Positions 1 through 6,001 are shown, numbered from the stretch's first letter. The stretch: 8,017 nt of DNA from Bacilli bacterium (GCA_017460245.1 JAFUBK010000028.1:1-8017), one strand, 5' to 3'. A program made the numbers and translations. The notes: generated by a model not told the origin, from the sequence alone.

Positions 1-1
1 A

Positions 2-1036
2 ATAAAAAGGCAAAAATTAAATATACCAGTTATTGCCATAACTGGTAGTTTCGGTAAAACTTCACAAAGAGAAATGATTAATAGTGTTTTAAAACAAGAA
101 TTCAAAGTACTTTCAAACATCGGTTTAAGAGATAAACAAATAGATGTTCCTTTAAGTATCATAAATTATAAAAACGTAGACATAATTCTTCTAGAGCTTG
201 GAAGTAAAAATAGTGGCGAAATTTCACTACTGAGAAACATATGCCATCCAACAATTTCTTTAGTAACTAATATTGGAACGGCTCACATCGGTAATTTCAA
301 AAGTTTAAAAAACACATTAAAAGAAAAAATAAGCATTGCTAAAGGATCAGAATATTTCTTAAAAAACATGGACGATAGTTTAATTAGAAAAGCTAAAATC
401 GATGGCAAAACAATTGAATATAGTGTTTTCGCAGAAGAAATATCTAACATAATTCTAGGTAAAAAAAATCGTTATACCATTGATGCAGGAGCAAAACGTT
501 ATAAAGTCACAATTAATAGTGATTTAGAATACTTAATTAACTACTCTATTTGTGCTTTTAAAATTGGTCTTCTTTTAGAAATGGATGTCAATAACATTAT
601 TAAGGGAATTGCTAAATTTAAAACTTCACCAAGCAGAATGGAAAAAATAAACTTTGGAAGATATATTATAATAAATGACTGTTACGCAGCCTCTTATGAA
701 ACTGTCATAAATGGGCTAAATTATTTTGAAAAACAAAACAAAAAAAACAAAATAATTATCCTAGGAGATATCCTTGATTTAGGACTAATGATCAGAAAAA
801 TACACCTCAATATTGCAAAATATTTATACCAAAACAATTTTAGTTTTGAAGAAATACACCTAGTTGGTAAAGAAATGAAAAGAGTTTACAAGTTTTTAAA
901 AAAGAAAAATTTCCCTGTTTTTCACTATTCAAAAGTAGAAGATATTAACCCGCAAATAATAAAAAATAAATCAGTGTATCTCAAAGCTTCTAACGAAATA
1001 AATTTAACTAAACTAATACCAAAAAAAGAAGATTAA
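2..1036 (+). CDS. MurF-like Mur ligase, 5' end cut off by the window
   Basis: The frame is open from the first bases, so the gene starts before the window; the ATG at 74 lies inside the P-loop domain and is not the start. Visible, in order: the ATP-binding loop TGSFGKTS (41-64), an ELGS..SGEISLL segment followed by TNIGTAHIGNFKS (typical of MurF), SPSRME, NDCYAASYE, ILGDILDLG with a following IHLNIAKYL, and VYLKASNE near the C-terminus. These match the central ATPase and C-terminal domains of MurF, the cytoplasmic ligase that adds D-Ala-D-Ala to the UDP-MurNAc-tripeptide. About 345 residues are visible; full MurF is about 450, so roughly the N-terminal quarter is missing. Odd points: the usual YNANP motif reads YAASY, and the segment after TNIGTAH has KEKI where the family usually has a Lys-x-Glu pattern. 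A divergent MurF, a paralogue or a related amide ligase all remain possible. The stop lies in the loop of a terminator shared with the converging gene. Confidence 0.75.
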   Translation: MKRQKLNIPVIAITGSFGKTSQREMINSVLKQEFKVLSNIGLRDKQIDVPLSIINYKNVDIILLELGSKNSGEISLLRNICHPTISLVTNIGTAHIGNFKSLKNTLKEKISIAKGSEYFLKNMDDSLIRKAKIDGKTIEYSVFAEEISNIILGKKNRYTIDAGAKRYKVTINSDLEYLINYSICAFKIGLLLEMDVNNIIKGIAKFKTSPSRMEKINFGRYIIINDCYAASYETVINGLNYFEKQNKKNKIIILGDILDLGLMIRKIHLNIAKYLYQNNFSFEEIHLVGKEMKRVYKFLKKKNFPVFHYSKVEDINPQIIKNKSVYLKASNEINLTKLIPKKED

Positions 1037-1050
1037 ATCTTCTTTTTTTT
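1021..1050. terminator. Bidirectional rho-independent terminator between converging genes
   Basis: A 13-bp perfect stem (1021-1033 with 1037-1049) has a 3-nt loop. An A-run flanks one side and a T-run the other, so it works on both strands. The plus-strand gene's TAA (1034-1036) forms the loop, and the minus-strand gene's TAA (1049-1051) overlaps the foot of the stem. Confidence 0.85.
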
Positions 1051-1636
1051 ATAAATAATAAACTTTTCTTTTAGGTTTAGGTTCTTGAACATCTAAAACT
1101 ATTTTTTCTTCTCTTTCTATTAAACCTTTGTATTCAAGATACTTTTTAATTAAATCATCCAACTTAGCTAATTTTTCGTAATTTTCTTCCCAAGTTTCCA
1201 TAGTATAATCAAATTCTGGAAATTTTGATCTTGTATTTTTTCTAAAAATATCTTGGTTTTCTTGTATTTGATAAATCATTTCCAATACTTCTGGTTCCAT
1301 TCCCGTAATTACCTCTCCATGCATATCTTCGGAATTAGCATAAACATGAATTAAATCTCTAAGTTTACCTCTATTATCAACAGTATCCTTAGTTTTAAGA
1401 TATCTAAAGTAATCTAAGTGATTAGATTTAACAATTTGATAAACTAATTGATTAATCGCATTTTTATCTTTTATCAAGCGTAAATTAAGCGAATCAGTAT
1501 TACCAAACAGATAATTACCATTAATTAATGATTTTATTTTAGGAACTGCTTTTTCTGTAGCCTCATCTATACATTTAGAAAGGCTTATAAAATAAAAATC
1601 GCTTTTTAAAAGTTTGTTTGAACTTGAGTTTTCCAT
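1049..1636 (-). CDS. Unrecognised 195-residue cytoplasmic protein
   Basis: I do not recognise this family. The protein is charged and looks mostly helical, with no signal peptide, membrane segment or cysteine-rich motif. The middle has an acidic patch (YANSEDMHGEVITGMEPEVLEMI). The region from about residue 140 on is rich in Trp, Tyr, Glu and Lys (WEENYEKLAKLDDLIKKYLE) and could form a coiled coil. The C-terminus is basic and proline-containing (EPKPKRKVYYL). The start is well supported: AGGAGG sits 6 nt before the ATG, and an extended -10 promoter lies just upstream. It is monocistronic, between tRNA-Arg and the MurF-like gene, and ends in the shared terminator. Its base composition matches its neighbours, so I see no sign of recent transfer. 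No function is proposed. Confidence 0.75.
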   Translation of the reverse strand: MENSSSNKLLKSDFYFISLSKCIDEATEKAVPKIKSLINGNYLFGNTDSLNLRLIKDKNAINQLVYQIVKSNHLDYFRYLKTKDTVDNRGKLRDLIHVYANSEDMHGEVITGMEPEVLEMIYQIQENQDIFRKNTRSKFPEFDYTMETWEENYEKLAKLDDLIKKYLEYKGLIEREEKIVLDVQEPKPKRKVYYL

Positions 1637-1659
1637 AATTCCCCTCCTAACGGATAGTT

Positions 1660-1688
1660 ATTCTATCACAAAAAGGAAAAAAACACAA
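1660..1688 (-). promoter_or_regulatory. Sigma-A promoter for the 195-residue protein
   Basis: On the minus strand, TAGAAT (1660-1665) is preceded by TGA, giving an extended -10. A weak -35, TTGTGT (1683-1688), is 17 nt away. It lies between the tRNA terminator hairpin and the strong ribosome binding site of the gene. Confidence 0.5.
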
Positions 1689-1711
1689 ATTAAAACCGCC
1701 ATTAAGCGGTT
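1681..1711 (-). terminator. Probable terminator of the tRNA-Arg transcript
   Basis: On the minus strand, AACCGC and GCGGTT (1694-1711) form a 6-bp GC-containing stem with a 6-nt loop. It starts 10 nt after the encoded CCA and is followed by an interrupted T-rich tract (TTAATTTGTGTTT). The U-tract is imperfect, so termination may be partial. Confidence 0.55.
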
Positions 1712-1721
1712 ATATACAAAG

Positions 1722-1798
<77 letters not shown>

Positions 1799-1823
1799 AG
1801 CTTACACCAACAAGTGCAAACTA

Positions 1824-1852
1824 ATTATACTATAAATCTTTTTTATTTTCAA
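1824..1852 (-). promoter_or_regulatory. Strong sigma-A promoter of tRNA-Arg, inside the end of gerM
   Basis: On the minus strand, TTGAAA (1847-1852), a 17-nt spacer and a perfect TATAAT (1824-1829) lie 26 nt before the tRNA 5' end. The predicted start near 1817 leaves a leader of about 19 nt for RNase P to remove. The -35 and the spacer fall inside the last codons of the GerM-domain gene. Confidence 0.75.
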
Positions 1853-2798
1853 GTATTTTCGAAGTCGTTTTGTAAATTTCCTCGTTATTTACAATTAAAG
1901 ACACATTTTCAACATCATAATTATCATAAGCCGACAAACAAATAGTGTAAACCACTTCTTCTAAAACCTCTTTTGTTGTTACGTCGTCAAACAAAGATGA
2001 ATTAAATTCAAGTTTTAAAGTATCACCATCAATACTACTAGAAACAAGTTTCGCATCACTATTTAAAAAACTCATTAATTTTTCATTATAATTAAGTCCA
2101 ATTGTTAACTCATCAATAACAATTGATATTTTGTCTCTATTATCATTTAAATATTTCGTAACTGGTATATAATACTCTCTTCCATTATTCTGAGAAACAT
2201 AATAAACCGTAACTGAATTTATATCATTAATACTTGTAAACTCATATTTTTTATTGATACCATAACTTCTATCTAAAGTACTAGGTAAATTAATTTTACT
2301 TTTAGGAAGTTTTGTAAGAATTTCTCCCTCAACATAAATTATAATTTTATCTACATCATCAATAGATGTTAAAGTATAAACAATTGCTTCAACAATTTTT
2401 TCTTCCATCTCATCACTAACATCTAAAATATCATCAGAAAAATCCACCTTAATTAAACCATCTTTATATTTCAAACTAAGAACTCTTGTATCAGGAGGAA
2501 GTATTGCCTTAAATCCACTTGGTATCTTACTATCAGCTCCACCTACCGTAAGCACATTTAAAAGTTCTAACGCCTTTTCTTCAATTTGCGTATTAGTCAA
2601 AACAACCTCCGACAAAGACACATAACTGTTTTTATCAAGTAAAAAAATAGGATTTATTGTAACATTTGCATTTACATATTCTAAATCAGATATAGTATCA
2701 AGCTTATGATCATTACCAGGAATTAAATAAATAAGTAAAATTGCAAATAAAGCTACTGTTGTTAACGCAAGTTTCTTCACACTAAGTTTTTTTAGCAT
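1830..2798 (-). CDS. gerM: GerM: membrane-anchored protein with two GerM domains
   Basis: This 322-residue protein has a short basic N-terminus, one hydrophobic segment (about 10-26) and two GerM domains (about 45-160 and 194-308). Each domain has the family pattern of a ring-like alpha/beta fold: a surface strand, a helix with an L..L core, a KVDFSDD or KLEFNSS strand, a long helix ending in VYTL or VYTI, and a final strand leading to VEGE or VNNEE. In B. subtilis, GerM is a mother-cell lipoprotein of similar size (about 366 aa) made under sigma-E and needed to assemble the SpoIIIA-SpoIIQ complex at the septum. Here no cysteine follows the hydrophobic segment, so it is anchored as a signal-anchor protein rather than a lipoprotein. 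Start choice: the ATG at 2798 has AGGTG with a 6-nt spacer; a GTG three codons upstream overlaps that ribosome binding site. The gene follows gerE and its terminator, so it probably has its own promoter. Confidence 0.9.
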   Translation of the reverse strand: MLKKLSVKKLALTTVALFAILLIYLIPGNDHKLDTISDLEYVNANVTINPIFLLDKNSYVSLSEVVLTNTQIEEKALELLNVLTVGGADSKIPSGFKAILPPDTRVLSLKYKDGLIKVDFSDDILDVSDEMEEKIVEAIVYTLTSIDDVDKIIIYVEGEILTKLPKSKINLPSTLDRSYGINKKYEFTSINDINSVTVYYVSQNNGREYYIPVTKYLNDNRDKISIVIDELTIGLNYNEKLMSFLNSDAKLVSSSIDGDTLKLEFNSSLFDDVTTKEVLEEVVYTICLSAYDNYDVENVSLIVNNEEIYKTTSKILENKKDL

Positions 2799-2815
2799 TC
2801 TTTTCACCTATTTAA

Positions 2816-2841
2816 ATAATATGAAAAAAAAGGTTTATTAT
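2816..2841 (-). promoter_or_regulatory. Candidate sigma-E-type promoter for gerM
   Basis: On the minus strand, ATA (2839-2841), 15 nt, then CATATTAT (2816-2823) fits the sigma-E pattern ATA...CATAnnnT. It overlaps the gerE terminator and lies just before the gerM ribosome binding site, which would leave a very short leader. gerM is sigma-E-dependent in B. subtilis. Such matches arise by chance in AT-rich DNA, so this is tentative. Confidence 0.35.
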
Positions 2842-2851
2842 TAACCTTTTT
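2824..2851 (-). terminator. Terminator of gerE
   Basis: A 9-bp stem (2827-2835 with 2843-2851) with a 7-nt loop ends on the minus strand in a run of eight Ts. The gerE stop codon (2850-2852) overlaps the foot of the stem. Confidence 0.75.
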
Positions 2852-3056
2852 AAAGTGAAATTTCTCCAAGCTTTAAAAGTTCAACCACCGCACCAGCACG
2901 GCCTTTTACTCCAAGCTTTTGCATAGCATTAGATATATGATTACGAACAGTTTTTTCGCTTATTTTTAATTCTTCAGCAATTTCGCTAGTTGTTTTGCTC
3001 TTTGTAAGTAAAACAAATACTTCGTGTTCTCTTTTTGTCAAAATACCCTTTTTCAT
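2850..3056 (-). CDS. gerE: GerE, LuxR/FixJ-type late sporulation regulator
   Basis: This is a stand-alone helix-turn-helix DNA-binding protein that is nearly superimposable on B. subtilis GerE (74 aa). Conserved stretches include LTKRE.EVF.LL, KTTSEIAEEL, ISEKTVRNHISNAMQKLGV and the C-terminal AVVELL.LGE. The recognition helix is about residues 33-48. GerE modulates sigma-K genes in the mother cell, including coat genes. Start choice: an in-frame ATG at 3098 would add 14 residues, but three things favour the ATG at 3056 (68 aa). It has GAGG 5 nt upstream. The extra stretch uses codons that are uncommon here (AAG, CCC, GAG). A sigma-K-like promoter at 3101-3127 would start transcription at or after the ATG at 3098. 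The gene follows spoIIIAH and has its own terminator. In B. subtilis gerE and gerM also lie close together, so the linkage looks ancestral. Confidence 0.93.
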   Translation of the reverse strand: MKKGILTKREHEVFVLLTKSKTTSEIAEELKISEKTVRNHISNAMQKLGVKGRAGAVVELLKLGEISL

Positions 3057-3100
3057 AATTTCCTCACTTCCTAAGTTGGGTGGCTTATACTTACTCATAT

Positions 3101-3127
3101 TATTTTATGCACACCTAATTTTTTAGT
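3101..3127 (-). promoter_or_regulatory. Sigma-K-like promoter of gerE
   Basis: On the minus strand, AC (3126-3127, in the context CAC) is followed by 16 nt and then CATAAAATA (3101-3109), a full match to the sigma-K -10 pattern CATAnnnTA. gerE is sigma-K-dependent in B. subtilis. The predicted start, about 3094-3098, supports translation from the ATG at 3056. Confidence 0.5.
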
Positions 3128-3663
3128 GAGAAAAAAAGCCTAAATAAAAAACTCAAAATGAGATATTTTTGAAATCTAACAGATATAGACATTTTATTAT
3201 CAAAACAAGATTGCACAGTTCTCATTATTTTATTAGCCAAAGATTTATCGTGCTTTGTACTATCAATAACAACTGTCACATCATTATTTTCTATTTTAAC
3301 AAAACTATTAAGTTTTTGTTCATTTTTAATTTTATTTTGCACTTCCTCTTCTTTACCACGATTTTGATTTATTTTTTGCATAGTATCAAAAGCCTTATTT
3401 TTTTCTTCATTTGATGATTTTTTATTAGTAATTACCTCTTTTAACTCATTAATCTTATCAAGCATTTCCTCTTCAGATTCAACCCTTAACGCCACTAGTT
3501 CCGCACTTTCACTATTTTCTTCACCAGAAACCTCTTTAACTTCTTCGTTTTTAATATTATTAGTAGTCATTAAAAGTTCACTTGGCATTGTAATATAATA
3601 TACACTAAGTACCAGTATTAAACTAAAAAGCGTTAAAAACCACAAACTTCTTTTATTTACCAT
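3115..3663 (-). CDS. spoIIIAH: SpoIIIAH, forespore-engulfment channel protein, with an unusual tail
   Basis: The N-terminus (WFLTLFSLILVLSVYYITMP, residues 8-27) is close to that of B. subtilis SpoIIIAH and forms its single membrane anchor. A short acidic linker follows (about 35-65), then the YscJ/FliF-like domain (about 66-165) with KNKAFDTM, the VTVVIDSTKHDKS strand-turn and SVRF at the end. SpoIIIAH sits in the mother-cell membrane; its extracytoplasmic domain binds SpoIIQ of the forespore to form the ring of the feeding channel. The start is firm: AGGAGGG lies 6 nt before the ATG. The last 16 residues (167-182) are hydrophobic, do not belong to the family and are encoded across a hairpin with a T6 run. 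A one-base deletion in an A5 run would end the protein in that hairpin at 169 aa. The rest of the spoIIIA operon is not adjacent: lysS is upstream and gerE downstream. Confidence 0.9.
   Translation of the reverse strand: MVNKRSLWFLTLFSLILVLSVYYITMPSELLMTTNNIKNEEVKEVSGEENSESAELVALRVESEEEMLDKINELKEVITNKKSSNEEKNKAFDTMQKINQNRGKEEEVQNKIKNEQKLNSFVKIENNDVTVVIDSTKHDKSLANKIMRTVQSCFDNKMSISVRFQKYLILSFLFRLFFSLKN
3146..3168 (-). terminator. Terminator-like hairpin inside the 3' end of spoIIIAH
   Basis: On the minus strand, CTCA and TGAG (3152-3162, 3-nt loop) are extended by A:T pairs with two mismatches and followed by TTTTTTATTT. It looks like a weak intrinsic terminator but lies about 12-16 codons before the annotated stop. 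Confidence 0.4.
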
Positions 3664-3693
3664 TATTATCCCTCCTAGTACAATTCCTAATTA

Positions 3694-3722
3694 ATTATAT
3701 TTAGAAGTTAAAAAATTATTAA
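3694..3722 (-). promoter_or_regulatory. Candidate promoter of spoIIIAH
   Basis: Two readings overlap on the minus strand. One is sigma-A-like: TTAATA (3717-3722), 17 nt, TATAAT (3694-3699). The other is sigma-E-like: ATA (3717-3719), 15 nt, AATATAAT (3694-3701). A promoter is expected here because the lysS terminator lies just upstream. The sequence alone does not decide which sigma factor is used. Confidence 0.4.
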
Positions 3723-3744
3723 AAAAAAAATAAACCACTGGTTT
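3721..3744 (-). terminator. Terminator of lysS
   Basis: On the minus strand, AAACC and GGTTT form a 5-bp stem with a 3-nt loop (3732-3744), followed by A and ten Ts. It begins directly after the lysS stop codon (3745-3747). Confidence 0.75.
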
Positions 3745-5211
3745 CTAATCTTGATTTTTCATAGTTGGAAACAATGTGACATCTCTAACAGATGGTTGAT
3801 CAAAAGCAATCATCATAAGTCTTTCAATACCAAAACCAAGTCCTGATATTGGTGGCATTCCAGTTTCCATAGAAAGCAAATAATCCTCATCCAAATCCAT
3901 AGTTTCGTCATCCCCAGCTTCTTTAGCTTTTAATTGATCTTCAAAGGTACTTCTTTGTGTTTTTGGATTAACAAGTTCTGAATAAGCATTACACATTTCA
4001 CTACCACAAACGACAACTTGAAAACAATCAACAACATTCTCATCATCATCGTTTCTTCTAGCAAGAGGTTTTAAACTAGCTGGATAATTATACATAACTA
4101 CTGGACCAACAATATTAGCTCTAAGTAGTTTTTTATATAAAAAGTCTGTTAAAGCAGATATAGACTTATATTCTTCTAATTCAGAAGCTTTAAAAAATCC
4201 TTTTTCTATTACTTTATTTTTATACTCATCAATATCAGTTTCTAATAAAAAGTCAAATCCTAAAATTTCAGTCAATTTTTCGATATAATTAATTCTTTCC
4301 CAATCACCACTAAAATCTAATTCTTTACCTTGATACATAATTTTAGTACTACCAGTTAAAAACTTAATAGATTCTCTTATTAAGTCTTGGAATAACTTAA
4401 TATTATCTTCAAAATCCCAGTATGCGCAGTACCACTCTACCTGTGTAAATTCTGGATTATGATCAGCATCCATGCCTTCGTTCCTAAAACATTTAGCAAA
4501 CTCAAAAACCCTATCAAAACCACCGGCAATAAGTTCCTTTAAATAACATTCTGGTGCGATACGTAAATTGCAGTCAATATCTAAAGCATTATAGTGTGTA
4601 AAAAATGGCTTGGCAGTTGCCCCTGATATACTTGTTTGAATAACTGGTGTTTCTACTTCTAAAAATCCTCTGTCACTTAAAAAGTTACGCAAAAATAAAT
4701 AATATTTACTTTTTCCCAAAAACACCTTACGACTTTCTTCATTCATTATTAAATCAACATAGCGTTCTCTATACTTAAGCTCCATATCGGTAAGTCCATG
4801 AAACTTTTCAGGAAGCGGTCTTAAAGCTTTACCTAAAAATTCAAACTCTTCTACTCTTAAAGTTTTTTCTCCAGTTTGCGTAGTAAATATTTCACCCTTA
4901 GCGCCAATAAAATCTCCTGTATCAATTAACTTTTTAAAAAAAGCATACGTTTCTTCACCTACAACATCTATTTTAAATTCTAGTTGAAAAGCATTTTCAA
5001 TATCTCTAATTTTAACAAAGCTAAGTTTTCCCATTTTTCTAGCAAAAACAATTCTTCCTGCAACTTTTACATTCTTAGTACCATCCTCTAAATCTTTAGC
5101 TTCTAACAACGTATGTGTTCTTTCATATTTTGCAGGATATGGATTACATATTTTTGCTATTTCTTCTAGCTTATCTCTTCTAACTTTTTCTTGCTCAGAC
5201 AACGCACGCAT
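3745..5211 (-). CDS. lysS: Lysyl-tRNA synthetase, class II
   Basis: This cytoplasmic enzyme charges tRNA-Lys with lysine using ATP. At 488 aa it has the usual bacterial length. Visible domains: an N-terminal OB-fold that binds the anticodon (about 48-128), then the class II catalytic core. The core has motif 1 around FLRNFLSDRGFLEVETPVIQ (173-192), motif 2 FRNEG with HNPEFTQVEW (242-260), and motif 3 GLGFGIERL (457-465) followed by SVRDVTLFP. The lysine-site segment reads NAYSEL (408-413). The region after motif 2 (EWYCAYWDFED) and KPLARRNDDD differ slightly from the common bacterial ELYEAY and SPLAK versions, so this is a divergent branch of the family. The start is supported by AGGAG 7 nt before the ATG. 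The gene is monocistronic, with an extended -10 promoter and a terminator. No T-box leader fits in the short 5' UTR. Confidence 0.98.
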   Translation of the reverse strand: MRALSEQEKVRRDKLEEIAKICNPYPAKYERTHTLLEAKDLEDGTKNVKVAGRIVFARKMGKLSFVKIRDIENAFQLEFKIDVVGEETYAFFKKLIDTGDFIGAKGEIFTTQTGEKTLRVEEFEFLGKALRPLPEKFHGLTDMELKYRERYVDLIMNEESRKVFLGKSKYYLFLRNFLSDRGFLEVETPVIQTSISGATAKPFFTHYNALDIDCNLRIAPECYLKELIAGGFDRVFEFAKCFRNEGMDADHNPEFTQVEWYCAYWDFEDNIKLFQDLIRESIKFLTGSTKIMYQGKELDFSGDWERINYIEKLTEILGFDFLLETDIDEYKNKVIEKGFFKASELEEYKSISALTDFLYKKLLRANIVGPVVMYNYPASLKPLARRNDDDENVVDCFQVVVCGSEMCNAYSELVNPKTQRSTFEDQLKAKEAGDDETMDLDEDYLLSMETGMPPISGLGFGIERLMMIAFDQPSVRDVTLFPTMKNQD

Positions 5212-5237
5212 AAAATCACTCCTTTTAACTATAAGTA

Positions 5238-5246
5238 ATTATATCA
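5238..5246 (-). promoter_or_regulatory. Extended -10 promoter of lysS
   Basis: On the minus strand, TGATATAAT is a perfect extended -10 element located 26 nt before the lysS ATG. The -35 region is a plain T-run, so the promoter would depend on the extended -10. Confidence 0.6.
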
Positions 5247-5278
5247 AAAAAACATTAAAAAAAAAAGAACAAACATAC

Positions 5279-5304
5279 AAAAAGAGTGATAACATCACTC
5301 TTTA
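5279..5304 (-). terminator. Second terminator hairpin between the type VII genes and lysS
   Basis: On the minus strand, AAAGAGTGAT and ATCACTCTTT form a perfect 10-bp stem (5282-5304) with a 3-nt loop, followed by TTTG. It lies about 90 nt past the first terminator with no gene seen between them. It is either a back-up terminator or the end of a short unannotated transcript. Confidence 0.7.
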
Positions 5305-5388
5305 CTGTCAGTATCACAACTTTCTAATTACAAAGTTTTTAAAAAAATTACAACTATAATTTAATTATTAATACAAACATAACAAATT

Positions 5389-5426
5389 AAAAAAATAATC
5401 ATTTTCACATATGCAAAAATGATTAT
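5389..5426 (-). terminator. Terminator of the type VII-associated operon
   Basis: An 11-bp stem (5395-5405 with 5416-5426) has a 10-nt loop and is followed on the minus strand by TTTTTTAATTT. It lies 4 nt after the stop codon of the 81-residue protein. Confidence 0.8.
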
Positions 5427-5430
5427 AATA

Positions 5431-5676
5431 TCATATCTTATAATTTATACTAACTAAAGTACGATTCGTAACTTCATTTCTAACATTAATAACTGTATTA
5501 ATATCACCACTTAGTTCATCACTATAAAAAACATTTCCGTCAGTCGTTAAACCACTTTTTAAATTACTAAGTAAATTATTATAAGATTCAATTGCCACAT
5601 CCAGCCTATTTCGAACATCATACATACCGCTTCGTAAATAAATATATTGTTGTCTCTTGTATTCATCTTCTTCCAT
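5431..5676 (-). CDS. Small helical protein (81 aa) ending a type VII-associated operon
   Basis: I do not recognise this family. It is a charged, probably helical protein with no signal peptide or membrane segment. Residues 1-47 look like one long helix with a heptad-like pattern (YLRSGMYDVRNRLDVAIESYNNLLSNL). A short turn with Gly and Asp follows (GLTTDGNVFYSDE), then a second helix. The layout recalls the small helical partner proteins encoded with type VIIb substrates, but no WXG or YxxxD/E motif is present. Start choice: the ATG at 5676 has AGGAG 8 nt upstream; a GTG at 5694 would overlap the previous stop and has no ribosome binding site. That site overlaps the tandem TGA-TAG stop of the preceding gene, which implies translational coupling. 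It may be a chaperone or partner of the two genes before it (inference only). Confidence 0.7.
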   Translation of the reverse strand: MEEDEYKRQQYIYLRSGMYDVRNRLDVAIESYNNLLSNLKSGLTTDGNVFYSDELSGDINTVINVRNEVTNRTLVSINYKI

Positions 5677-5690
5677 AATATATTCTCCTA

Positions 5691-5990
5691 TCACTTAGTT
5701 TTTATATTACTTAATATTCTTTCAGAATCTTGTTCCGCTTTAACATATTTTTCAATCACTTTTTTCAAAATAACAGTATCGTTTTTACAGTTTTTATCTA
5801 TAGCTTTCAAACTGTTATTTATATCATTTGATAAAGAAGTTAGACTATTTGTATTATTTGTTTTATAACAATACGATAAATTAATAAATACATTTTTTAA
5901 TTTATCAAAATCCACTTCTTCTTCGTTAATATACATACCTATTTTGACAATTATATCTTCTAATTGACTTTTATATATAATGCTTTCCAT
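5691..5990 (-). CDS. Esx-sized helical protein (99 aa) with a YxxxE motif
   Basis: The size, the helical make-up and the C-terminal Y82-V-K-A-E86 fit a WXG100-superfamily or Lap-like partner protein. YxxxD/E is the known export signal of type VII substrates and lies at the end of the second helix in that family. There is no W-x-G in the middle; the turn region (KTNNTNSLTSLSND, about 43-56) is Asn- and Ser-rich instead. No signal peptide or membrane segment is seen. The start has AGGGG 7 nt upstream, and this ribosome binding site overlaps the stop of the 186-aa gene 11 nt away. The gene ends with tandem stops TGA and TAG. I infer a secreted partner or targeting factor for a neighbour; the family is not identified. 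Confidence 0.7.
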   Translation of the reverse strand: MESIIYKSQLEDIIVKIGMYINEEEVDFDKLKNVFINLSYCYKTNNTNSLTSLSNDINNSLKAIDKNCKNDTVILKKVIEKYVKAEQDSERILSNIKTK

Positions 5991-6001
5991 ATTCTATCCC
6001 C

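Noticed and set aside
3169..3414. Plus-strand frame of 81 aa
   Set aside because: Antisense to spoIIIAH, rich in Phe and Ile as expected for the complement of A-rich coding DNA, with no ribosome binding site.
5212..5237. T-box or other riboswitch before lysS
   Set aside because: The leader from the predicted start is only about 20 nt, too short for a T-box.
5691..5693. Possible UGA = Trp code, as in Mollicutes
   Set aside because: Trp is encoded by TGG in lysS and essC, and no TGA interrupts a conserved frame. The one TGA acts as a stop, although a TAG follows directly, so the evidence is not absolute.
5647..5868. Plus-strand frame of 73 aa
   Set aside because: Antisense to the 99-aa and 81-aa genes; low-complexity hydrophobic translation.
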